In this document: positions 52,643 through 62,198 of the stretch, piece after piece
How the letters are laid out: every line of letters begins with the position of its first letter
Position numbering within the stretch: position 1 is the stretch's first letter
NCBI RefSeq assembly: GCF_030532325.1
Contig: NZ_JAUNLS010000003.1
Coordinates: 133,293 to 197,292 of the forward strand
Source of the DNA: Corynebacterium sp.
GTDB taxonomy: Bacteria; Actinomycetota; Actinomycetes; Mycobacteriales; Mycobacteriaceae
Reading direction: 5' to 3'
Length of the DNA stretch: 64,000 bases
Translations under genes and position numbers: made by a program
The notes under the pieces: model-generated
What the model was told of the DNA's origin: nothing
Seen by the model: the letters and a program-made list of their open reading frames with translations, nothing else
Databases searched by the model: none

Positions 52643-52749
52643 ACCTGCTTCCTTCTGTGCCTTGTACACACTATCGCGTGCGATTATTACACCGTTGTCA
52701 TTACTTAGAGTACCTGCTTGCCTGTGCCCACAACCATTAGGCAGCCAGA

Positions 52750-53850
52750 TCAACTCTTGCGCCTTGACCACCATGCGGCGAGCGCCGCGCCAATTACGGC
52801 AAGGACGCCACCGGCGAGCAACCATACCCAGGTGGAATCCTGCTGCTTTTCCTCGCCGTCGCCGCCCTGCGCCTGCGCGCCGAGCTGCTGCTCAGCAGGA
52901 ACGTCCTGGCTGCCCGGGCGGTGGGGATCAGTCAAGGTCACCACCAGGACCGCCTCCTGGGTGTCCTTCTTCACCAGCTGCAGGATGAAGGGATTATCCG
53001 GCTCCTGCCCCTCCGGGTAGCGCAGGGTCAGGGTGCGCGAGGCCTTGTCCACCGAGCGCTCGACGCCCTGGATGAACTCGCCCTGCGCGTTGAGGTAGCG
53101 CAGCGTCACGCCCTCGTGGTCCATGGCCTTGAAGCGGTTATACAGATCCAGCGCCTGGCGCAGGCCCAGCTGCGCCGAGATGGCATTGCCTTCCGTGGTG
53201 GCCTCCAGGTTGAGGAACTCGGTGGCCGAGGTATCCACCCCGTCCCAGCCGGCGCCGCTGCGCGCCCCCGGTGCGGCCTCCCCCGCGCCCGGCTGGCCGG
53301 CGTTGGGCACGTCTCCGCCCGGTTCTTCGCCGCCTGGCTGCCCGGCACCGGGTTGTCCAGGCTCAGGGTTTTCGGCACCAGAGTCCCCAGCGCCTTCCTG
53401 TCCGCCCAAGAATTCCTCGCCCTGCGTGACAACATCCTCGGCGGTGGTGTCCGCATCCGCAATAAGGGTCAGCTGGGCGCTCATCCCCTGGTAGCTCACC
53501 GGCACGGTGATCTGGCCGCCCTCGGCCGGCGCGGTCACCGTGGCGCTTCCCCCGGAGGCAGTGACACTCCAGCCCTCGGCAGCAAAGTTCACCTCCACCG
53601 GCACCGGCAGGCTCACGGTGGTGGTCTGCCCCGTTGGGACGGTAAAGGAGGCGTCCATGCCGCCATCCTGCGCGTGGGCCACAGCCACGTTAAGGGGGTC
53701 AACGCTGCCGCCCAGCATCCCCGTGAGGACCCCCAGCACTGCCAGTACACCGCAGGCGGTCGCGGCGGCGCGGCTCACCGTTGTCTTCTCAACCGGGGTG
53801 GGCGCGGGGATAGCAGCGCCGCGGGATGCGGCATGGGCAGGCAAAGTCAC
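52750..53850 (-). CDS. Surface protein with signal peptide and C-terminal membrane anchor
   Basis: 366 residues. A signal peptide with a hydrophobic core (about 30-45) ends near AVAHA (about 60). A beta-rich domain follows (about 65-135), then a Gly/Pro/Glu-rich linker (about 145-200), a second domain (about 205-300), and a C-terminal helix WVWLLAGGVLAVIGAALAAWW before basic RRKS. There is no LPXTG motif, so it is probably held in the membrane. It lies between xerD and pldP. No family was recognised. Confidence 0.65.
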   Translation of the reverse strand: MTLPAHAASRGAAIPAPTPVEKTTVSRAAATACGVLAVLGVLTGMLGGSVDPLNVAVAHAQDGGMDASFTVPTGQTTTVSLPVPVEVNFAAEGWSVTASGGSATVTAPAEGGQITVPVSYQGMSAQLTLIADADTTAEDVVTQGEEFLGGQEGAGDSGAENPEPGQPGAGQPGGEEPGGDVPNAGQPGAGEAAPGARSGAGWDGVDTSATEFLNLEATTEGNAISAQLGLRQALDLYNRFKAMDHEGVTLRYLNAQGEFIQGVERSVDKASRTLTLRYPEGQEPDNPFILQLVKKDTQEAVLVVTLTDPHRPGSQDVPAEQQLGAQAQGGDGEEKQQDSTWVWLLAGGVLAVIGAALAAWWSRRKS

Positions 53851-53922
53851 GGTTATGGCTTCCTTCTTCAGTCTGGTTCGGGCGCATGCGCGCGGTGGAC
53901 GCGGCGAGGATGCTTCTCGGTG

Positions 53923-54843
53923 CTAGGCACGCGGGTGCGCGGTGCGCCAGACCTCACGCAGAGAATCGTTTGAGACATGAGTATAAATCTGTGTCGTCGT
54001 CACCGAAGAATGCCCCAGCAGCTCCTGAACCGTGCGCACGTCCGCGCCGCCTTCCAGCAGGTGAGTGGCAAAAGAGTGACGCAGGGTGTGCGGGGAAATC
54101 GAGGTATCCAGCTCAGCGCGCTGCGCCGCAGTCTTCAGCGCCGCCCAGGCGCTTTGCCGCGAGAGTGCCCCGCCGCGGGTGTTAAGAAAGAGCGCGTGGC
54201 TCTTGCCCTGGGAAAGCACCGGCCGGGCGCGGACCAGATAGGCCTGAAGGGCCTTAGTGGCCTGCGTGCCCACCGGCACCAGACGCTCCTTGTCGCCCTT
54301 GCCGCGCAGTTTGAGGATGCCCTCGTTATCCGTCACATCATCCACGCTGAGCCCGATGACCTCGGAAATACGAGCACCAGTGCCGTAGAGCAGCTCCAAG
54401 AGCGCTCGATCTCGCAGATCGATAGGCGTGGCGCTTTCATCCTGCGGAATCGACTCGATGAGGCGCGTGACTTCCTCCACCGTCAGGGTCTCCGGTAGGT
54501 GTTGCGCCGTCTTGGGAGGCGAGACCTCCGCGGCCACGTCGGCGTCGATCAGCCCCTCCGAAACCGCAAACTTGTGCAGCCCACGAGCGACGATCAGCGC
54601 CCTGCTAGCCGAGGACTCCGCCATCCGCCCCCGCAAATCCACCAGGTAGCGTTCCACGTGCTGCCGCTCCACGCCCCGGAGATCCTCAATGCCGGCCTCG
54701 CCCAGCCACTCGATGTAGCGGCGTAGATCGCGGCGATAGTTGCTCAGCGTGTTCTTCGAGGCGCCCTTCTCCACCGCAAGGTGGTTGAGCCAGGTCTGGG
54801 CGAGGGATTCCAGCGGCGTGCCCGCCCGATGATGCGGCTCCAC
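53923..54843 (-). CDS. xerD: Tyrosine recombinase XerD
   Basis: 306-residue site-specific recombinase that resolves chromosome dimers at dif with XerC. The catalytic residues are Arg in [12 protein letters not shown], Lys in [12 protein letters not shown], His-Arg in [12 protein letters not shown], His in [14 protein letters not shown] and the nucleophilic Tyr. The N-terminal SAM-like domain fills about 1-95. The start is GTG 54843, two bases from the nudix stop. The xerD position near scpAB is conserved. Confidence 0.93.
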   Translation of the reverse strand: MEPHHRAGTPLESLAQTWLNHLAVEKGASKNTLSNYRRDLRRYIEWLGEAGIEDLRGVERQHVERYLVDLRGRMAESSASRALIVARGLHKFAVSEGLIDADVAAEVSPPKTAQHLPETLTVEEVTRLIESIPQDESATPIDLRDRALLELLYGTGARISEVIGLSVDDVTDNEGILKLRGKGDKERLVPVGTQATKALQAYLVRARPVLSQGKSHALFLNTRGGALSRQSAWAALKTAAQRAELDTSISPHTLRHSFATHLLEGGADVRTVQELLGHSSVTTTQIYTHVSNDSLREVWRTAHPRA

Positions 54844-54844
54844 C

Positions 54845-55519
54845 TTAGCTCAGTGCCTTCAGATCGGGGCCCGGGCGGCGGGCGGCCATCGACTGCGGGC
54901 GCAGGTCAAAGGGGGCGTCCACTGGGCGCGGGCGGCGGCCACCGCGCACGCAGGCGTAGGCGGCGAGGATTCCGGTGGCGGCAATTGAGTTGGCGATCTC
55001 CCCCGAGATCACGCGGTCGACGGCCTCGTCGAGGCCAACCCATGCAAAGCCCATGTCTGCTTCCTCGTCGCCCTCGGCATCGAGACGCTCGACCTCGCTG
55101 AGATCCTGGGCCAGGAAGATGCGCACCGCCTCCTCGCAAAAGCCCGGGGAGGTGACAATATCAGCCAGCACCGACCACTGCCCCGCGGCAAGGCCGGCTT
55201 CCTCCTGCAGCTCGCGCTGGGCGCCGAGCAGCTCGGACTCGCCCTGGACGTCGAGCAGGCCCGCGGGCAGCTCCCACAGGCGGCGGTCCACGCTGCGACG
55301 GTACTGGTGCACCATCGCCACGCGCTCGTGGGCATCAAGAGCCACGATGGCCACGGCGCCGAAGTGCTCCACCACCTCGCGCATGGCTGTACTGCCACCA
55401 GGCATGACCACCTCGTCGCGGCGCACGGCGATGATGGGGGCGTCGAGAAGCAGCTCGCTGCTCACGGTGCGGAACTCGTGCGCGCCCTTCTCCGGCTGGG
55501 TGCTCTCGTTGTGCGTCAT
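54845..55519 (-). CDS. NUDIX hydrolase (ADP-ribose pyrophosphatase type)
   Basis: 224 residues. The Nudix box [23 protein letters not shown] lies near 85 and matches the Gx5Ex7REUxEExGU pattern. The preceding [17 protein letters not shown] is typical of ADP-sugar pyrophosphatases. It corresponds to the nudix gene before xerD in related actinobacteria. The start overlaps the SteB stop as ATGA. In relatives a pyrG gene separates these two; it is missing here. Confidence 0.88.
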   Translation of the reverse strand: MTHNESTQPEKGAHEFRTVSSELLLDAPIIAVRRDEVVMPGGSTAMREVVEHFGAVAIVALDAHERVAMVHQYRRSVDRRLWELPAGLLDVQGESELLGAQRELQEEAGLAAGQWSVLADIVTSPGFCEEAVRIFLAQDLSEVERLDAEGDEEADMGFAWVGLDEAVDRVISGEIANSIAATGILAAYACVRGGRRPRPVDAPFDLRPQSMAARRPGPDLKALS

Positions 55520-56445
55520 CAGAGGTCCTTCGGCAGCGCCGGTGCGGCAGCCTTCGCGCTGGCGGCCGAGCCGTAGGCGCCCGAACCGCCGTCGAGCTGC
55601 TCCTTGACGGCCATGACCGCGGCCATCTGCGAGGTAGCGCGGTTGATGGAGTCCACCGTGGAAATGCTGCTGTCCTCTTCACGCAGCTTGCCGATGACCC
55701 TGTCCTCCGCGGCCGTCTCCACGCGGCCGGCAAAGACGGTGCTCTTGCCCACGGAATCAAAGCCCTCGAGGAACTTGAGCATGGAATCGCTGAAGTAGCC
55801 GTCCAGGCCCTTGCCACCCACCACAACAACTGCCTGGGCGGGCAGGATAGTGCCGTCCTCGTAGTCGATGAACTTCGCGTCCCGCAGAGTCTGCAGGAGT
55901 GCTGCGCGGTCCTTGGTCGAGGCCAGCTCCTCCGTACTCTCCGGATCCAGCATGAGCGCCGAGGCCAGCGCCTGCCCGGAGTGCGTGCCCGCGTCCACCT
56001 TCTTCGGATCCAGCGTCGCCCCGGCCGGCAGTGCGCTGGTAACCAGGGAGAGCAGCTTATCGGCAGATTCCTGGCGGAAGAACTCGTCGCTCAAGGTGAT
56101 GGTGCCGGCATTAACGGAATCGGCGGACTTGAGCAGCTTCTGCACCTGCCCGACCTCAAAGTCATCGGCCTCCCCGGTGGCGATGACCAGCACCGGGCGC
56201 TGGGCCAGCGAGCCATCCACGACGTAGGGCGCGAGGTCGCGCACCACGGAATCCGCCGAGCCCACCTGTGCCTCGGTGATCTGCTGGTCCTGCACCAGCG
56301 AGCGGTACTCCTGGCGCAGCTCCTCGTTGGCGCTGGTGGAACCGCCGCCGGACATGTTCGGCGCGATGACGAGCGCGCCCAGTGCGATGCCGATGGCCGC
56401 ACCGAAACCGAGGCCCGCTCCCAGAAGGGAATTACCCTTAGCCAT
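55519..56445 (-). CDS. steB: Cell-separation protein SteB (MctB/DUF3186 family)
   Basis: 308 residues with one N-terminal membrane helix (about 8-28) and an extracytoplasmic coiled-coil-like region (about 37-60) followed by an alpha/beta domain. The mycobacterial homologue was described as the copper-transport protein MctB; in C. glutamicum the gene paired with steA was named steB and acts in the RipC-FtsEX cell-separation pathway. Its position directly after steA with a one-base overlap supports SteB. Confidence 0.82.
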   Translation of the reverse strand: MAKGNSLLGAGLGFGAAIGIALGALVIAPNMSGGGSTSANEELRQEYRSLVQDQQITEAQVGSADSVVRDLAPYVVDGSLAQRPVLVIATGEADDFEVGQVQKLLKSADSVNAGTITLSDEFFRQESADKLLSLVTSALPAGATLDPKKVDAGTHSGQALASALMLDPESTEELASTKDRAALLQTLRDAKFIDYEDGTILPAQAVVVVGGKGLDGYFSDSMLKFLEGFDSVGKSTVFAGRVETAAEDRVIGKLREEDSSISTVDSINRATSQMAAVMAVKEQLDGGSGAYGSAASAKAAAPALPKDL

Positions 56446-57629
56446 TACTTAAACCACCCCTGCACGCTCAGCGCGAAGTTGTTCCACGTATCGATGAGGT
56501 TCTGTCCGAAGGACTCACTGCCGCCCAAGCCGACGATGAGCACCACCACGGCCAGCGCCACGAGCACGCCCAGCAGCGCCCACAGCCAGCCCAGGCCCGC
56601 GCCCGCGGGAGCGGTGTACAGGTCGATGACAGAGTCCGCATCCACCAGGCGGGTTCCCGCCTTCAGCCTGGTCAGCATGGCCGCCGGGGTGGCGTGCTCC
56701 TTGTTGGCAAAAATATCGTCCAGATCCACGGCGCCGCCCACCTGCACGATGATCTGCGCACCGTGGTAGTCCGCCAGCAGCAACGCGAGGTCGGTGGCCG
56801 AGTCCGTCGCCGCCGGGAAGGTCATCGCACCAATTCCCAAGTCCTGAATGCGCTCCAAGCCCTCCGCGGTGCCGTCCGGATCCGCGGGCAGGATGACCCG
56901 CGCACCGCCGCGCAGCGTCTCCGAGCTGATGTCGGAGGGGTTGCCCACGATGAAGTCCGGCTTGTAGCCCATCTCCACCAGGGAATCGGCGGCGGCGTCG
57001 ACGCCGATGATCACCGGCTCGTACTCGCGGATGAAGTTGCGCAGCAGCTTGATCTTGGCGCGGTGATCCTCGGCCGGGGAGACCACGAGCACCTTGCGCC
57101 CGGCCATCTCGCTGCCGGAGTCCGGCACGCCGAGGCCGTCGATCAGCAGCGGGCCCTCGGAGTGGATGAATTCGATGGAGTTCCCGAAGTACGCCTCCAT
57201 GTGGTCGATGAGCTCGCGCTGCGCGGCGGAGAAGTTCTCCTCGGCCTTCTCGCGGGTCACCGGGGTGGCGTTAGCCACCAGGCTGTCGCCGACAAAGACC
57301 TCGCCCTCCTCGGTAATGCGGGACTTCTTACCGTCCTTGAAGTTGCTCACAAAGTCCTCGCCCACGCCCTCGAGCAGGGTGACATCGGCGTCGAGAAGCA
57401 TGTGCGGGCCGTAGTTGGGGATGGAGCCGGTGCTAAATTCCGCGACGTTGATGACGGCGGCAGGCTTGAGGTCCACCAGCGTTTGGGCCTCCTGGCGGGA
57501 GATATTCGCGGCGTTGATCACCGCGAAGTCGCCGGCGGAGAACTTCTTCATGCCTTTGCCGCCGGGCGTGCAATCGCGCAAGACGCCGTGCTCGCCGGGC
57601 AGGTCGGAGTTTCGGGAAAACAGACTCAT
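56445..57629 (-). CDS. steA: Cell-separation protein SteA
   Basis: 394 residues. The cytoplasmic part contains a thiamine-pyrophosphokinase-like fold (about 160-320, LRNFIREYEPVIIGVDAAADSL and PDFIVGNPSD), and a C-terminal membrane helix (about 350-375). The final segment LIDTWNNFALSVQGWFK lies outside. In C. glutamicum it works with SteB to activate peptidoglycan cleavage at the septum. The ATG at 57629 (MSLFSRN) was chosen as the family-like start. Confidence 0.85.
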   Translation of the reverse strand: MSLFSRNSDLPGEHGVLRDCTPGGKGMKKFSAGDFAVINAANISRQEAQTLVDLKPAAVINVAEFSTGSIPNYGPHMLLDADVTLLEGVGEDFVSNFKDGKKSRITEEGEVFVGDSLVANATPVTREKAEENFSAAQRELIDHMEAYFGNSIEFIHSEGPLLIDGLGVPDSGSEMAGRKVLVVSPAEDHRAKIKLLRNFIREYEPVIIGVDAAADSLVEMGYKPDFIVGNPSDISSETLRGGARVILPADPDGTAEGLERIQDLGIGAMTFPAATDSATDLALLLADYHGAQIIVQVGGAVDLDDIFANKEHATPAAMLTRLKAGTRLVDADSVIDLYTAPAGAGLGWLWALLGVLVALAVVVLIVGLGGSESFGQNLIDTWNNFALSVQGWFK

Positions 57630-57655
57630 GCGCCACATTCTCCCCCGTCACCGGC

Positions 57656-59332
57656 TCAAAGTGTGGAAGGCGCGCGGAACTTTTCCACTTCTGACTGTGC
57701 GCGATCAAAGAGTTCCTGAGCGTGCGCGCGGCCGGTATCCGTGCCGTCCAGACCAGCGAGCATGCGGGCGAGCTCCTCCACCCGCTCCTCGGCGCTGAGG
57801 TTGGACACGCCCGAGGTGAACTTCTCCTTAGAGACGTGCAGGTGGGTATCCGCAAACGCCGCCACCTGGGGCAGGTGGGTCACACAGATCACCTGGTGAG
57901 AGGTAGCCAGCCGCGCTAGACGACGCCCAATCTCCACCGCCGCACGCCCGCCCACGCCGGCGTCAACCTCGTCGAAGACCAGCGTGCTGCCATCCCCGCT
58001 GGCCAGCACAACCTCCATGGCAAGCATGACGCGCGAAAGCTCGCCGCCCGAGGCCGCGCTGGCCAAAGGCTTGCCGTTGAGCTGAAACTCCACGGCATCG
58101 GCGCCAGTCTTGGAGTACTTTGCGGAGCTCACCACCACGTCAAGCTGCGCGTGCGGCATGGCCAGGCCGTGGATTTCCTCGGTGACCTTCTCCCCCAGCT
58201 TCGCCGCCGCCGTAGTGCGCGCCTGCGTGAGCTTCTTGGCCTTGGCCACCATCTCCTTTTCAGCGGCCATGACCTGCTTCTTCAGCTCTTCCAGCGCCTC
58301 CGAGGAGGTATCCAGCGAGGCCAGCCGCGTCTCCGCGTCCTCGCGCCAGGCCAACACGCCGTCGATATCCGCGGCGTACTTGCGGGTCAGCTGCTTGAGC
58401 TCCTGCTGGCGCAGCAGGGATTTCTCCAGCAGGGAGGGATCCGCCGGCAAGGCCTCCAGGTAGGAGCCGAGCTCCGCAGCGATATCGGAGAGCTGCGCGG
58501 AGACCTCCGCCAGGCGCTCCCCCAGCGCCGCGAGCTCTTTGTCGCTGCTGCCGAGCACCGCCGACTCCGCCCGGCCCACCAGGCTGGTGGCGGAGTCCTC
58601 CGAGTCGTAGTCCTCGGCGCCATTGAGCGCCACCAACGCGGCGGCCGCGGCCTCTCGCAGCCCGTCGACGTCCTGCAAGCGCTGGATGAGCGTGACCAGC
58701 TCGGCGTCCTCCCCGGGCTCCGGGGCGGCCTCCGTGATCTCGTTGATAGCAAACTGCAGGCGGTCCACCTCCTGCGCCATCTCCCTGCGGGACTCAGTCC
58801 GCCGCTTATAGTCCTTGGCCAGCTCCCGCCAGCTGCGAAACGCCACGGCGTAATCCTCGCGCAGCTTCTCGATGCCCTGCTCGCTGCGATCCAGCGCCGC
58901 CAACTGCTGCTCGGGGGCGAGCAGCCGGAGCTGATCGTTTTGCCCGTGCACGGTGATAAGGTGCTCGGCAAAGCTGCCCAACACCGAGGCCGGCACCGAG
59001 CGCCCGCCCAGGTAGGCGCGGGAGCGTCCGGCGGCGCTCACCGTGCGGGAGGCGATGTACTCGCCGTTTTCATCCGGCTCGCCTCCCACGGACTCCACCA
59101 GCTCGGCCACCGCCGGCGAGGAGCTGAGAAAACGACCCTCCACCGCGGCCTTCTGTGCGCCGTCGCGCACCCGGGAGGCGTCGGAACGCGCACCCGCGAG
59201 CAGGCGAAGCCCGGTGACCACCATGGTTTTGCCCGCGCCGGTCTCACCGGTGAGCACTGTCAAGCCCTCGGAGAGCTCCGCGGAGGAACTCTGGATAACA
59301 CCCAAATCTTCGATATGGATCTCCACCAGCAT
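57656..59332 (-). CDS. recN: DNA repair protein RecN
   Basis: 558-residue SMC-like ATPase for double-strand break repair. The N-terminal Walker A is LTGETGAGKTMVV near 30. A central coiled-coil region (about 160-370) follows, and the C-terminal signature and Walker B are SGGELSRVMLAMEVVL and LVFDEVDAGVGG. The RBS GGAAGGAG lies just before the ATG. The nadK-recN order is conserved. Confidence 0.95.
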   Translation of the reverse strand: MLVEIHIEDLGVIQSSSAELSEGLTVLTGETGAGKTMVVTGLRLLAGARSDASRVRDGAQKAAVEGRFLSSSPAVAELVESVGGEPDENGEYIASRTVSAAGRSRAYLGGRSVPASVLGSFAEHLITVHGQNDQLRLLAPEQQLAALDRSEQGIEKLREDYAVAFRSWRELAKDYKRRTESRREMAQEVDRLQFAINEITEAAPEPGEDAELVTLIQRLQDVDGLREAAAAALVALNGAEDYDSEDSATSLVGRAESAVLGSSDKELAALGERLAEVSAQLSDIAAELGSYLEALPADPSLLEKSLLRQQELKQLTRKYAADIDGVLAWREDAETRLASLDTSSEALEELKKQVMAAEKEMVAKAKKLTQARTTAAAKLGEKVTEEIHGLAMPHAQLDVVVSSAKYSKTGADAVEFQLNGKPLASAASGGELSRVMLAMEVVLASGDGSTLVFDEVDAGVGGRAAVEIGRRLARLATSHQVICVTHLPQVAAFADTHLHVSKEKFTSGVSNLSAEERVEELARMLAGLDGTDTGRAHAQELFDRAQSEVEKFRAPSTL

Positions 59333-59345
59333 GGCCTACTCCTTC

Positions 59346-60257
59346 CTAACGCTGCGGCCCGCGCCAGCCTTCCACCGGCAAGCGCAGCTTGGACACGAGG
59401 CGGTCAGTAAAAGGCTGATTGTCCAGGCGCACCCAACGCACAGGACGCTCGCCGCGCACAATCTCCACACGGGAGCCCGCCGGCATGGGCATCTCCCGGA
59501 AGCCGTCGAGCACCACCACCGAGGGCGTGGTCGAGGACGCTGACTCCACCGCCACCTTGGAATCCGGGGAGACCACCAGCGGCTTGGTAAACAGCGCGTG
59601 CGCGTTGTTGGGCACCACGAGGATCGCGTCGAGTGAGGGCCACAGCACCGGCCCGCCCGCGGAGAAGGCGTAGGCGGTAGAACCCGTCGGGGTGGAGACC
59701 AAAACGCCATCGCAGCCGAAGGAGGACACCGGGCGGCCATCGACCTCGAGGAAGGCATCCAGCACCCCGGAGCGGTTGATCTTCTCAATGGAGGCCTCAT
59801 TGAGCGCCCAGTTGGTGGCGCTGAGCGTGCCGTCTTGGTCGAAAACCCGGACGTCGATAGTCAGGCGGTCCTCCACCTCGTAGGAGCGATCGATGACGCG
59901 CACGAGGGCGCGGTCCAGGGATTCCGCCTCCCACTCGGCCAAAAAGCCCACGTGGCCCAGATTGATGCCCAGCACAGGGACGTCGACGGCGCGGGCCATG
60001 TCCGCCGCGCGCAAAAAGGTGCCGTCTCCGCCGAGCACGAGTACCAGCTCGCACCCGGCTGCCGCCTCCGGGGTGTGCTCCACGTGGCGCAGCTCCGGCA
60101 GCACTCGGTGGGCGGCACAGACGCGCACGGTAATGCCTGCTTCTTGCAGAAGCTCGGCAGCACGCCACGTCGCCGACAGGTTCTCCTGACGGCTGGCGTG
60201 CGGAACCAAAAGGATCTCCCGTTCCGGAATTCCCTCTGTGTGTGCGGGCTGAGTCAC
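59346..60257 (-). CDS. nadK: NAD kinase
   Basis: 303-residue enzyme that phosphorylates NAD to NADP. The signature GGDGT (LVLGGDGTFLRAAD) lies near 77 with NE (WALNEASIEK) near 150, and the C-terminal beta domain shows TPTGSTAYAFSAGGP. The GTG at 60257 overlaps the tlyA stop as GTGA; an upstream in-frame ATG would extend into tlyA. It is in an operon with tlyA and recN. Confidence 0.94.
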   Translation of the reverse strand: MTQPAHTEGIPEREILLVPHASRQENLSATWRAAELLQEAGITVRVCAAHRVLPELRHVEHTPEAAAGCELVLVLGGDGTFLRAADMARAVDVPVLGINLGHVGFLAEWEAESLDRALVRVIDRSYEVEDRLTIDVRVFDQDGTLSATNWALNEASIEKINRSGVLDAFLEVDGRPVSSFGCDGVLVSTPTGSTAYAFSAGGPVLWPSLDAILVVPNNAHALFTKPLVVSPDSKVAVESASSTTPSVVVLDGFREMPMPAGSRVEIVRGERPVRWVRLDNQPFTDRLVSKLRLPVEGWRGPQR

Positions 60258-61063
60258 TGAGGCCCCTCCTCGATTGCTCGACGAACCATCTCCTCTAGCG
60301 TAGCCTGCGGCGTGGACAAGCCATCCTTGACTAGCCACAAGAAGTACTCCACGTTGCCACTCGGCCCCGGCAGCGGGGAGGCCGCCACGCCATGCAGGCT
60401 CAGCCCCAAGGTCTGGGCAAACTCGGCGACATCCCGAGTGACCTCAAAGCGCAACTCCGGCGAGCGCACCACCCCACCTGCGCCGATGCGTTCCTTGCCC
60501 ACCTCGAACTGCGGCTTGACCATGGGCAGCAGCCACGCGCCCTCGCTCATGCACTCGACGATGGCCGGCAGCACCAGCTTCAGCGAGATGAAGGAGAGGT
60601 CTCCCACCATGGCGTCGCAAGGCCCGCCGGTGATGTCCAGCGTGAGGTTGCGAATGTTGGTGCGGTCGAGCACCGTCACCCGCTCATCGTTTTGCAGCCG
60701 CCACAGCAGCTGCCCGTAGCCCACGTCCACCGCAAGCACCTCAGCTGCCCCGCGGCGCAGGCACACGTCAGTAAAACCGCCCGTGGAGGCACCGGCATCG
60801 AGCACCCTGCGCCCGGTGAGATCGACGTCGAAAGCCTCCAGCGCGCCGAGCAGCTTGTGCGCGCCGCGCGAAGCCCAGTCATCGCCCGCGGACTTAGCCA
60901 CCTTGATGGAGACCTCAGGCTCCACGATCGTGGCCGGTTTGCGCGCGACGAAGCCGCCGACGGTGACCCGCCCTGCCTTAATCATTTCCACTGCTTGTTC
61001 CCGTGAGCGCGCAATCTTGCGGCGTACGAGCTCTGCATCTAGACGACGCCTCTGTGGTGCCAT
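60254..61063 (-). CDS. tlyA: TlyA-family rRNA 2'-O-methyltransferase
   Basis: 269 residues with an N-terminal S4 domain (RRRLDAELVRRKIARSREQAVEM) and an FtsJ-like methyltransferase domain with motif I LDAGASTGGFTDV near 90. In mycobacteria TlyA makes 2'-O-methyl cytidine in 16S and 23S rRNA, which governs capreomycin susceptibility. The ATG overlaps the stop of the small upstream gene by one base. Confidence 0.9.
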   Translation of the reverse strand: MAPQRRRLDAELVRRKIARSREQAVEMIKAGRVTVGGFVARKPATIVEPEVSIKVAKSAGDDWASRGAHKLLGALEAFDVDLTGRRVLDAGASTGGFTDVCLRRGAAEVLAVDVGYGQLLWRLQNDERVTVLDRTNIRNLTLDITGGPCDAMVGDLSFISLKLVLPAIVECMSEGAWLLPMVKPQFEVGKERIGAGGVVRSPELRFEVTRDVAEFAQTLGLSLHGVAASPLPGPSGNVEYFLWLVKDGLSTPQATLEEMVRRAIEEGPQ

Positions 61064-61224
61064 TAGTTCTCCTGCAACACGTCGCGCAACACAGCGTGCG
61101 CCTTGTCTAGCTGCGCGGCTTCCTCCGCCAGCGACGCCACAGGTTCCGAAAGGATCTCGTTGACCTGGGCGTCGACCTCCTCAGGGGTGGGGACCGCACG
61201 GGGATCGTGAGGTTTTACCGCCAT
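61063..61224 (-). CDS. 53-residue conserved protein (Rv1693-like)
   Basis: Short frame starting MAVKPHDPRA and ending VLQEN. It overlaps the HAD gene by ten bases and the tlyA start by one base, so it is almost certainly co-translated. A conserved small protein occupies the same place between the HAD phosphatase and tlyA in mycobacteria. It is acidic and helical, with no recognisable motif. Confidence 0.75.
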   Translation of the reverse strand: MAVKPHDPRAVPTPEEVDAQVNEILSEPVASLAEEAAQLDKAHAVLRDVLQEN

Positions 61225-62198
61225 GTGGACACTGCCCTTTCGGCGGCCTCGCTGCGCGGCTGGATGTAGCGCGGCGGTTCGGGGGCGGCCCAGGCCACCT
61301 CCAGAACGGTGCGCAGCGCCTGGATCGACGTGGACTTCGCGTGCCCGCCCTGCAGGATGATGTCGTAGCCGTCGAAACGCGCGGTGAAGTCACCCTGCGG
61401 GCCCGGGCGGGCCTCAGCCTCAGAGAGCGAGAGCTCGTGGAAGCCCGCGCCAATGAAGTTGGGGCGGTTTTCCATGGGCGCTTCGATGAGCTCCAGCTCG
61501 CCGGACACACCCGTAAGCACGTGGAAGGTATCCATTGCGGCGTTGTTGCCGCCGGCGATGTCCGTATCCAGGCGGTCGCCGACCGCCAACGGGCGCTTCG
61601 AGTTCACGCGCTTAGCGGCGTAGGCGAACATCGCCGGCTCGGGCTTTCCAGCGGAAATAGGCTCAACGCCTGTGGCGGAGACCACCGCTGCGACCAAGGA
61701 ACCGTTGCCCACGGCGAAACCGCGCTCGGTGGGCAGCGAGGTATCCAGGTTGGAGGCGTAGTACTTCGCGCCGCGGTTGATTGCCAAGGCGGCCTCGGAC
61801 AGCTCCACCCAGCCGACAGACTTGTGCATGCCCTGGAAAACCAGCGCCGGCTCGTCGTCAGCGCTGCCGACGACGTCGAAGCCCGCCTCGCGGGCGAGAG
61901 TGCGAAAGGAATCCGCGCCGACCACCAGCGCCTTAGTGCCAGCCGGGAAGTCGCGCGCCGCCAGACGCAAGATAGCCTGCGCGGAGGTCAACACGCGGTC
62001 GGTGTCCGTCTCCAGGCCGATCTCGGTGAGCATGCGCGCCACGGTCTGCGGGCTGCGCGAAGCGTTGTTGGTCACGTACACAGCGGGAATGCCGCAGGAG
62101 TTTATGACGTCAACAACGCACTGCAAAGCCTGGCCGCCCTCCCACACGGTACCGTCAAGATCAAGCAGTAGCGAGTCATGGGACTTGAGAATATTCAC
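61215..62198 (-). CDS. HAD-superfamily IIA phosphatase
   Basis: 327 residues. The HAD nucleophile motif is LLLDLDGTVWEGG near 11, followed by VTNNASRSP, the motif III Lys in SAGKPEP and motif IV VGDRLDTDIAGG. The family hydrolyses phospho-sugars and other phosphoesters, including glycerol 3-phosphate in the mycobacterial homologue. The C-terminal 80 residues form a divergent extra domain. It overlaps the TPR gene by one base. Confidence 0.85.
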   Translation of the reverse strand: MNILKSHDSLLLDLDGTVWEGGQALQCVVDVINSCGIPAVYVTNNASRSPQTVARMLTEIGLETDTDRVLTSAQAILRLAARDFPAGTKALVVGADSFRTLAREAGFDVVGSADDEPALVFQGMHKSVGWVELSEAALAINRGAKYYASNLDTSLPTERGFAVGNGSLVAAVVSATGVEPISAGKPEPAMFAYAAKRVNSKRPLAVGDRLDTDIAGGNNAAMDTFHVLTGVSGELELIEAPMENRPNFIGAGFHELSLSEAEARPGPQGDFTARFDGYDIILQGGHAKSTSIQALRTVLEVAWAAPEPPRYIQPRSEAAERAVSTWR

